Below are positions 56,787 through 64,000 of a stretch of DNA of 64,000 nucleotides, piece after piece; the stretch's first letter is position 1; each line of letters opens with the position of its first letter. The position numbers and the translations under genes are program-made. The DNA lies in the NCBI RefSeq assembly GCF_910596095.1, contig NC_056538.1, positions 20,260,501 through 20,324,500 of the forward strand, given 5' to 3'. The notes beneath the pieces are model-generated. The model was given only the letters and a program-made list of their open reading frames with translations. It was not told the origin of the DNA and did no database searches. The DNA is from Thunnus maccoyii (taxonomy: Eukaryota; Chordata; Actinopteri; Scombriformes; Scombridae).

Positions 56787-59700
56787 CCCAGAGGTAGTCA
56801 CTACCTGCATGTCTGGACTGCTCTCCCATCACTCTGACCCTGCAAAAATGAGTTTCCAGTCCTTCCATCCTGCATGTTTAGTCATGTCACATTCTCCCTA
56901 ACAGCTTCCAAAGGTCCAGAGCTCCGGGCAAAATAATCATTGAGCAAAACCTATGAGAGATTATCTATATATGACTAATGTGTTTGTTTTACAAGATTGG
57001 TATGTGTAATATTAATGAGTTCTCTAGAACAGTGTCACTACTTCTAAGGAAGTTTTAGGTTCTGGGTTTTATGTTTGTGTTTTCTTTCATGCGTGACCAC
57101 TGTGCAGTGATCACTCCACGGTGAGTTGATACCTGTTTATTCCAGCTGCCTTCATTAAATGCCAGAGCTGTGGCACAGTAGCTGAACAAGAAGGCTTCTC
57201 CTTGAAAAATATTGCTAAATCAGATTGCTTCTTGTACTGAACTTAATCATCTGTCTATCTGGTGTTCAAGCCTTTTAACACACATACTGAAACATGTCTT
57301 CTGTGTCTGATTTGGCCAGTGAGCTTTGCTTCTTGAGTTCTGGACTGATGGACTGATTAAAAAACATCTTAAACAAATATTGATAACTTCAAAAGTACAG
57401 TGTTGACTGTTTGTCAACTGGAATGAAAAAATATTTACAGTACCAGCCAAAAGTTTGGACACACTTTCTCATTCAAGGGAATGGGTACTTTATATATATT
57501 AGATTCATATTTCTTCTTTCTTTTCCCCCCTCTGTTTTGTGGCCTTTCCACCCCTCGTTATTCTTATTTAATGCAATTCTGTTTATCTTCTCTCTGTATT
57601 TCTGTATTTTCATGTCCTTGTGTATGAATCAAAGTCTCTTTAAATATGCAAACAAATAAACAAACAAATGCTCAACTAGAACAAGCAATTTGATTACATC
57701 ACTGTAAAGGGACATTTTTCCACAATTTTCTGACATTTTAGGAACAAAACAATTATTCAGTCGATTGAGGAAATAATCAGCAGATGAATCGATAATGAAA
57801 ATTATTGTTAGTTGCAGCCTGTCGGATGTTCTGTATAATAGTAGGCAGTCTCATAAATATTTGGAGCTTCTTCAATCTCCACACACCAACACATTGTATC
57901 CTTATTGATCACCTTATCCTTTACAAGCATTTCAATGTAAGTTTTTTAATTTATGTCTTCATCAAAGTTGTATATTTCAGGTTCTGGCAGGGGACAGTCT
58001 GTGTCAGATTGGCTGCGAAGCAACACCTGAGCAAAGCCACTAACAAACTAATAAATGGTTAAAACCTCAACATGAGCATCCTGACTGAAGTACAGCTCAT
58101 CATAAGTATTTGCTTTGATAAAGATTATCAACCAACATGTCCAGACAGAGACTGAGCTACGTCATGTATGGGACACTCAAGCAGAAGCACAAAAGGAAAA
58201 GTACTGTTGCTTGTGTTTGCACGTTTTCCGTCGGTCAGTGGTAAACTCTGTCTCTCATTAGCAAAAAGACAGAGGATGTCAGAGGCACTGGAGTGAAATC
58301 TGTCTACTTACCTTAAAATAGAAGATCCCTGCATACGGCTCAGACAGGCTTTGTTTGGGCGGCACCACCTTGGCAAAGAGTTTGGGATGCATGGTCAGAC
58401 AGGACAGGGCCGCCAGCAGCCAGCAGTTACCTGACATGAGACAGAAGAACGGCAGCTTCTCATTATAGAACCCTCTTGATGCCATGTAATTTATGATTTG
58501 TTTTATTTATCAAATTATTTCTGATGCCAGAAGGCACTGGTCTCCCGTGAAGCGTGATTCATGTTTTCGTCAATCCTTTGCAGGCATTTTAAGCTCGCAC
58601 ACACACACACGCACACACACGCAAACACACAGAGAGATAATAAGCCACATTCCTCTCCAACAGCGAACATCTGTTTCATGTTGTTTCTCTGGAGATGTTG
58701 CAGTGTGTTGGTATCTGTGGAAATCATGGAAAACACATCCCAGAGAAAATAAAACTCAGACATGGAAGAAGAAGAAGAAGAAGAAGAAGAAGGAGTAGGA
58801 GGAGGAGGAGTAGGAGGAGGAGGAGGAGGAGGTGGTGGTGGTGGGTATTGATCTGTAACATTGACACAGATGCACACAACTGGTGCCATCAATCCAGAAA
58901 TCCCAGAGGAGGAAGGGGAGTTTTCTGTTGTGCAGAGCAGAATCATCCAGTTCACCACAAATAGGAAACAGACAGAACAACACAATTTTTAATTGCATTT
59001 TGTGGGTTTGGATGGGGTAAGGATGCCTTGCAGATCCTCCTTGCTTTGAGGTTTAGAAACTAAAGAGTATCACCCCTCTTTCCCCCCTTCGCTGTGCGTT
59101 TGAAGTTGTGTCCCTGGAGCTGTGTGGTGCACACATCACATTCTGGAGCGACTAAACCTAAAATCAAACAATAAGGACAGACTGGTGCTCCAGCTTTTTG
59201 GTTAGGTAGATGTTGCACAAAATCACATTAAGACAATTTCAGCATGACATATTCCAGTTTCACCATTCAGTCCTTGGGAGAGCAGCGATCAGGATTTTAA
59301 TGGGGGCACAAGTTGATGTTTTCCTGACGAACTCACCCAGCTGGCCCTGGCAGATGTCAGTGGTGCCTGTCGTGTCCTCCACAAACACAGCGTTCTTACT
59401 GATTTCCTACAGAAATGGAGCGAGAGGAGGCCAGTGTGAGGACAAGATGCGGTCATATTATAAACTGGTGCCGTATGGTGTCAATATCATGAGTATATGT
59501 CTTAAGAAAGTCTTGTTTTCATCAGGGAATTTGATATAAATCTGCATACATGTTCCATAATTATCATAACAAATTGTCAAAACCCCTTTTATATCCAATA
59601 CTTCTCTGTTTTCCTCATGTAGATTAGCACATTCTGTTGATAATCTTATAATCCTAAATGTGAACATAATGTACAATAAATTATATATTATGATATATAA

Positions 59701-61642
59701 TATGAACATTCAATTTGTCCTTGTCCTTACACTCTCCTCTGGCTAAAACATTATTTGCTGTGTTATTTCTTTGGCTACTTTCTTCTTTTCTTTTGAGGAA
59801 ACTGCTCCAGGTAAGAAGTCCCTAAGACCTGAGCAACACCTGGCTGAATCAGGTAAAAACATCTGTCTTCAACACATCTGTCTTCAACACTGCAACCCTG
59901 TTGACAGTTTCTATGCGGAAGCAATTCGAAGAGGCCACTGGCTGCAGGGAAAAAGATTTCACGTAACTTATTGACCTCACTGGCCAACAGAGGTGGAAGA
60001 AGTACTCAGATCCTTTACTTAATTAAAAGTATCAATACAGCAATGTAAAAATACCCCATTACAAGTAAAAGTCCTGCATGAAAAAATGCTACTTAAGTAA
60101 AAGTACATAAGTATTAGCAGAAAAATGTGCTTAAAGTATTTGAGTAAAAGTACTTATTTCTTTCTGGATGATATATGATTATATATGACATCATTAGATT
60201 ATTTATACTGAAGCATCAACATGTAAATGGCATTTGAATGTTGTCACATTGAACAGTGTTGCGTTACATTAACGCAATTATTTTAATTTTACATTTGCAC
60301 ATTACATGTACTGCTTATAGTGATTTATATTATTAACTTTTACACATTCCTGGTCAATATCTCATACAATTGTATAACTCTTTTCACTTGTAATATATTT
60401 TCACTATATTTACTTTATTTCAGATTTGAATTGTAAAATTAGTGATAGTAGTAATAGTAATAGTACTATTACTAGTAATAGTAATAGTAATAGTCATATC
60501 ACCTATCTTAGTGTTAGTGGTATTTTTCTCTGACTTTGTGGGTACTTGTGTTTTCTCTTCTTTGATTGTTATGCACCACAACACCAAGGCACATTCCTTG
60601 TATGCGTCAACCTATTTGGCAATAAACCTGTTTCTGATTCTAGCTGCTGGAGGTGGAGCTAGTTTGAACTACTTTATATACAGCTAGTTTAGTCCAGTGG
60701 TTCCCAACCTAGGGGTTGGGCCCTCCAAAGGGTCATCAGATAAATCTGAGGGGTCGTGAGATAATTAATGGGAGAGGAAAGAAGAAAAAACAAAGTTCTG
60801 ATACATAAATCTGTTTTCAGTTTTTGGACTTTTTCTGTAATCTTTGATTTTTGGTGAAATATTGGATCATTTGAACATTTATTGAAATGAAACAATGTGA
60901 GAAGTTTAGAGGGAAAAATCACTATTTGGTGGAGCTGTTAACAACTCATAGACATCTTAAATATGACACCGACTACACACTGCTTTTTGTAAGACATCAA
61001 AAGCCAAAAAGGTTGGAAACCATTGGTTTCATCTTTAACAGTGTGTTGTATTTTAAAAGCTCATATTATCCATTGTGTCAAATCTTCATCTGAAGAGTAA
61101 CTAAACCCTCTGAAATGTAGTGGAGTGGAAGTACAAGTACCTCAAAATTGTACTTAAGTACAGTACTTGAGTAAATGTGCTGAGTTACTTTCCACCACTG
61201 CTGGCCAACAAATCTGCTTGAGTCAAAATGTAGGTATCCCTGTAGATAAAGTATGTTTTAAACTATGGCTGCATATTGTCATGTAGGTGTTTTGGGCTGC
61301 AGAAGACGCTGTAACCTGATATGATGATTAATTTTATAACTAAATTATCATGTGAATGATTTTAATGGAGACTAATACCCTTGACATTTACAACAAGACA
61401 CAGCATGCAACATCTGGATATCTGCTGGCACAGCAGCACACATACAGGTCTACCTTGGGTCGCTGCCACTTGATCGCCTTTTTGGGATCCGGATCCTCCG
61501 GCATACTGATAGACTTCTGCTCAGCTGGAAAGGTCGGATCAAAAAACAGCTTACCGGACTTCAGACACTCTTCCAGGAGAGTCTTGAAGTCCTGATTCTG
61601 AAACTTGATCGGGTTTTCGATGGAGCCCAGAGGTGCCTCCAT
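47463..61642 (-). CDS. capn12: Calpain-12, complete, 22 coding exons
   Basis: Exons in order: 61642-61454, 59406-59337, 58430-58312, 54735-54602, 54414-54243, 54157-54074, 53333-53248, 53141-53064, 52966-52776, 52675-52416, 52316-52305, 52207-52128, 50773-50651, 49997-49961, 49875-49804, 49708-49663, 49340-49279, 49039-48971, 48887-48809, 48715-48599, 47669-47617, 47489-47463. Phases agree throughout, giving 2160 nt or 719 aa, the length of human CAPN12. It is a calcium-dependent cytosolic cysteine protease. Catalytic residues are intact: Cys89 (QGQLGNCWLL), His247 (IKGHAYAI) and Asn271 (LRLRNPWG). The C2-like domain carries a long acidic run (395-414) then a Lys/Glu helix. The Ca-binding C-terminal domain keeps one canonical EF loop, [12 protein letters not shown] (635-646); the others look degenerate. 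Calpain-12 is favoured over CAPN3/CAPN1 by [18 protein letters not shown] and the acidic insert before CTVLVELLQ. The last exon (WLLQFLIL) is short and is inferred from phase and acceptor. Intron 6 appears to be GC-AG. Confidence 0.93.
47870..48115 (+). mobile_element. LINE 3' tail with (AATA)n end
   Basis: GACCTGCCGAGGGGACTGCAG, then ACTCTGGTACAGTACATC, then TACATGGTCCC and (AATA)n. Same tail type as the inverted fragment at 16845-17180. It lies in capn12 between exons 20 and 21. Confidence 0.6.
51645..51735. repeat. Short dispersed fish repeat
   Basis: TTACATTTACATTTTGTCATT followed by ACGCTTTTATCAAAGTGACTT is a widely repeated fish sequence. It lies in capn12 between exons 12 and 13. Confidence 0.5.
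53177..53232. repeat. (CA)n microsatellite in capn12 intron 7
   Basis: About 27 CA units between exons 7 and 8, close to the exon 7 donor at 53247. Confidence 0.95.
53455..53900. repeat. (TATAT)n pentanucleotide satellite with degenerate flanks in capn12 intron 6
   Basis: About 100 bases (53457-53555) of perfect ATTAT/TATAT pentamers. Some 340 bases of decaying 5-mer sequence (AGATT, GAGAT, TTAGA) follow on the right. Confidence 0.9.
54480..54531. repeat. (CA)n microsatellite in capn12 intron 4
   Basis: About 25 CA units, between exons 4 and 5. Confidence 0.95.
56020..56435 (+). mobile_element. L2-type LINE 3' fragment
   Basis: GAATGGTTTAGGACCAAAATG, CTCTCAGCTCTTGTAAATCAG, then AATGTAAAGCACTTTGTTG follow the order of the L2/Maui 3' end. 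Heavily diverged and non-coding, in capn12 intron 3. Confidence 0.55.
56728..56784. repeat. (GT)n microsatellite in capn12 intron 3
   Basis: About 28 GT units. Confidence 0.95.
57437..57487. mobile_element. Tc1-like terminal repeat remnant
   Basis: ACAGTACCAGCCAAAAGTTTG then ACACACTTTCTCATTCAA is the end of a teleost Tc1/mariner element. The partner end is not seen. Confidence 0.55.
57718..57825. mobile_element. hAT-like element fragment
   Basis: TTTTCTGACATTTTAGGAAC, then GATGAATCGATAATGAAAAT and TTAGTTGCAGCC: the end portion of the family at 6455-6772. Confidence 0.6.
58764..58847. repeat. (GAA)n-(GGA)n-(GGT)n compound trinucleotide repeat
   Basis: Located in capn12 intron 2. It explains the Lys/Arg-rich and Pro/Ser-rich frames there. 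Confidence 0.95.
59988..61200. mobile_element. Non-autonomous hAT transposon with 8-base target-site duplication
   Basis: Begins CAGAGGTGGAAGAAGTACTC and ends GAGTTACTTTCCACCACTG, imperfect inverted repeats. It is flanked by the direct 8-mer CTGGCCAA at 59980-59987 and 61201-61208. It is 1213 bases with no transposase frame. It lies in capn12 intron 1 and contains a second element (60695-61025). Confidence 0.8.
60695..61025. mobile_element. Second hAT-type MITE nested inside the first
   Basis: Ends CAGTGGTTCCCAACC and GGTTGGAAACCATTG are inverted (13 of 15). Flanks GTTTAGTC (60687-60694) and GTTTCATC (61026-61033) match at 6 of 8, fitting an old hAT target-site duplication. Confidence 0.65.
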
Positions 61643-61704
61643 GCCTGTTGCAATGCTGTCAGTGAATTAACAGTAAAAAAAAGAGAAAAATCTTCATCTG
61701 TGTA

Positions 61705-61740
61705 AAATGTGTGAGCAGCTGCTGCTTAAATAGCCTACAG
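61705..61740 (-). promoter_or_regulatory. capn12: TATA-like promoter element of capn12
   Basis: The minus strand has CTATTTAAG (61725-61733) followed by an E-box CAGCTG (61716-61721), about 85 bases before the ATG at 61642. A start near 61700 would leave a 5' UTR of about 55 bases. TATA plus E-box suits tissue-restricted expression. Motif evidence only. Confidence 0.4.
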
Positions 61741-61744
61741 TATA

Positions 61745-63500
61745 AGCGCACACCCACCATATCCAGTCAGGGCCACCGGAGCGCCTCCCCGACCATGCCC
61801 AGAGAGGTATGCAGAGCGCCGGGGGCCCTGGAGAGCAGGAGTCGGAGTAATGACACGGTGCCAAGCAGCCCCTTTGATCGTCCTAATTTATCGTCCATCA
61901 TCACTATTATCAGGAGAAAGAGACAACAAGCATCTACAAGGTCACAAAGAAGTGTACTAATGGCTCACTGGTTCCAACTCGGGCTAATGTGCAGGTCATG
62001 ATCCGGGATTTTAGAAAACTGAGGGCATGATGAGTAAAAGTACAAAGAAGTCTCAAAAATGTTTATATTATTTGGGTTTTTCTTTATTCATTTAACCCGT
62101 TTGCTGTTCAATTATTTCCGGGAGGCTGTCAGGAAATTACAGACCTATTTTAAAAAGCTGTTACCATTTTATTCACAGAAAAATATTTGTGTGAGAGAAA
62201 AGGTGAAGTGAAATCTAATTTGAGAAAAGAGGCAAAAACAATAAAATCACAAATAGCACATTTCATTTGTCTGTAAGTGTATTTATATCCATTTATCAGA
62301 TATATTCACACATCAACCTGTTAAAAAAGGAGGCTGCTTACATACATTAGAGGAGACCTGCGTCAATTTCATCAAACTGGCGCTAGGTGGCAGTCTACTC
62401 CACCCAAAGACCACATAAACCACAGAGCACCTTTTTTGTATGAAGTCTGATGATGATGACGATGATGATAAATAAGGCAACGAGGAGAAAGCCACCTGCT
62501 CAGCTAGATCACTTTCAAGTTTCCTTGCTTACAATGAGCAGAAAAAAGAACAGTATGTCATCAAAAGTGATTTAAAATCTCAATAACAATCACAAATAAT
62601 ATATTTGGATCATGTTGGGTTGAAATCATGTACTTTTAACAGGAGTTTTCTGCAACTCTTACAAACTTCAAATTGTCTGTTTGTGCTTATAAAAATGGTC
62701 ATTATAAATTCTGTACTATGTGAAGGGGAACAGACTCAAAATCCATGCCAGTAAGTCACATACAAATTGAGGAACAGCAGTCCAGAGGTGAAAGTACACA
62801 ACAGAAAAACATGATACTGATACTGGCACTGACGGGATTTTGATTTGAGCAGTTTCAAAGGATGAGTCAGTTACTTTAGATATGAAGTTTTCTTTCATTT
62901 TGTCGCTGCCCTTTCAGTTAAATAATTACAAGAAAGAAAGAAGTTCAACGCTTCTTTAGACAAGCCAAAATATCGATTTATCGGCTTTTTACAACACAAA
63001 TCTTTGTGCAGTTTTCTGTCTTAAGTCTTATTTTAAGATTGAAACTAAATGATCTCCCTAACTGACCTTTTCCTTGTTTACAGAAAATTGTGAGTCAAGT
63101 CTCAAAGACTAAACACCCTGATATGGATGTTTTTTGTGCACAATCCCAGTTTAATGGACTATACTCATAAGGACTTGAAGGTTTGCTGTGATACTTTTTG
63201 TATCTGGCAATTAGGTCATTTTTAAATTATTTTTTAATTATTTACAACACAAATCTTTGTGAAGTTTTTGCTCTTTAATCTTACTTTAAGATACTGACAC
63301 TTAAATGCTGATCTCCCCCAACTGACTGATTTCTTATATGAAGTAATACAGATGTTTTTTGTTGAATAATATATATTCATAAGGACTTGTTTTGCTGCGA
63401 TTTCTATATTGTCCAGTCTAAAGGGGGACTTTGGCTTCTTGTAGACCACTGGTGAACTCACGCAATCTGAAGTGGACATCCAATTACTGTCCCCCATCCT
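61745..63500. other. Region upstream of capn12
   Basis: Bases 61745-61880 are GC-rich, probably capn12 proximal promoter. The rest is AT-rich with no recognised exon. A short TGA/TGATGA repeat lies near 62450. A repeated phrase ACAACACAAATCTTTGTG occurs at about 62992 and 63245, each followed by similar sequence, indicating a diverged tandem duplication of about 250 bases. Confidence 0.45.
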
Positions 63501-63505
63501 CCCCC

Positions 63506-63733
63506 TCATTCTGTCTCTCTGCCCTCTTGTGTCGTGTCATTCATTAAATTTAGGTGGATATCCATCTCCAATAAACTGTTGTCCTGTGGTGCTCTCTTCA
63601 GACCTCTCCAGGCCTCTTCAGGCGTCTCCAGCCATCCCTCCATCACACGCCTGATTACACTGAAAAACGTGAGACTGACCGGGACTAAACAAACAAGAAG
63701 AATAGCGACACAGATCCACCTAATGGTCACCAT
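63506..63733 (-). CDS. Small ORF with an N-terminal hydrophobic signal or anchor
   Basis: 75 aa. The N-terminus MVTIRWICVAILLVCLVPVS continues into LTFFSVIRR, resembling a signal peptide or type II membrane anchor. The rest is hydrophilic with a GLKR dibasic site. An in-frame TAA lies directly before the ATG, and two short upstream ORFs (MESP and MELNGDH) lie just ahead of it. It could be a first exon of a membrane protein, a small secreted protein, or chance. Not recognised. Confidence 0.25.
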   Translation of the reverse strand: MVTIRWICVAILLVCLVPVSLTFFSVIRRVMEGWLETPEEAWRGLKRAPQDNSLLEMDIHLNLMNDTTQEGRETE

Positions 63734-63748
63734 TTAACTCCATTCATG

Positions 63749-63949
63749 GGCTCTCCATTATGTCCGTATGGTCTTTGAGGATGGGATTATAGGAAGCCTC
63801 AGTGACAAAGGTCAGAGGGCCGAGCAGACACTCCCACACCTCTGTGACCTGCACTGATCCCACGACCCCGGCACCAGGAGCCCCCGGGCCCCTCGCACTC
63901 TCCCTGCTGGTTAACCGGCTTTGTCCCGGCCCGTTTTATGCTGCATCAC
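63749..63949 (-). other. Open reading stretch without a start, possible exon of a neighbouring gene
   Basis: The minus-strand frame is open for about 66 codons after a TAA. It reads into VTEVWECLLGPLTFVTEA, then SYNPILKDHTDIMESP and a TGA. An AG that could act as acceptor precedes VTEV, but it lacks a pyrimidine tract. The right flank is GC-rich (63840-63940), suggesting a gene or promoter continuing past the window edge. No family recognised. Confidence 0.2.
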
Positions 63950-64000
63950 TCACACAGATCACACCAGACTGAACGGGTCAGGAGATGGAGAGGGGAGACT

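Noticed and set aside
58515..58985. 156-codon frame with poly-Pro and poly-Ser
   Set aside because: Translation of the compound trinucleotide repeat in capn12 intron 2.
60500..60690. Possible transposase remnant inside the hAT element
   Set aside because: The frame at 60442-60687 is short, hydrophobic and derived from TAGTAA repeats; no transposase motif.

Overview
This is vertebrate nuclear DNA, almost certainly from a teleost (percomorph-type) fish. Evidence: split genes with GT-AG introns, long AT-rich non-coding stretches, many CA/TG microsatellites, and miniature transposon families typical of ray-finned fish. It holds no bacterial, plasmid or phage features.

Four protein-coding genes are supported, all on the minus strand, so the window reads biologically from right to left. 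(1) capn12, a complete calpain-12 gene, 47463-61642, reconstructed here as 22 coding exons giving 719 aa. (2) fosb, a complete AP-1 bZIP transcription factor gene, 25708-29617, 4 coding exons, 406 aa. (3) The orthologue of human C19orf47, 12312-19585, 8 coding exons, 413 aa, with a SAM-like N-terminus and recurrent RLG motifs. (4) The first coding exon of ttc9b, 7813-8200. Its remaining exons are not seen and probably lie left of position 1. All four have human orthologues on 19q13, so this is a conserved vertebrate linkage block that has been rearranged. AKT2 and CCNP, which lie between TTC9B and C19orf47 in human, are missing from the roughly 4 kb that separates them here. The genes form no operon or pathway: a TPR co-chaperone-like protein, a nuclear-type protein of unknown function, an immediate-early transcription factor and a calcium-dependent cysteine protease.

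Layout. 1-7700: no gene; repeats, including a nested inverted-repeat element and two hAT-like elements. 7.8-8.3 kb: ttc9b exon 1 in a GC-rich island. 8.4-12.3 kb: intergenic, with a foldback element and one unexplained small ORF. 12.3-19.7 kb: the C19orf47 gene and its compact ETS/CRE promoter. 19.7-25.5 kb: AT-rich, no gene. 25.5-30.9 kb: fosb with candidate promoters and an unusual CpG-rich block in intron 1. 31-47 kb: 16 kb with no recognised gene, dense in MITEs. 47.2-61.8 kb: capn12. 61.8-64 kb: upstream of capn12, with two unexplained reading frames.

No novel gene system is evident. The points most worth following are the GC-AG intron in capn12, the CpG/CRE block inside fosb intron 1, the RLG motif array in the C19orf47 protein, a hAT-in-hAT nested insertion with recognisable target-site duplications, and a few small reading frames that may be unannotated exons.
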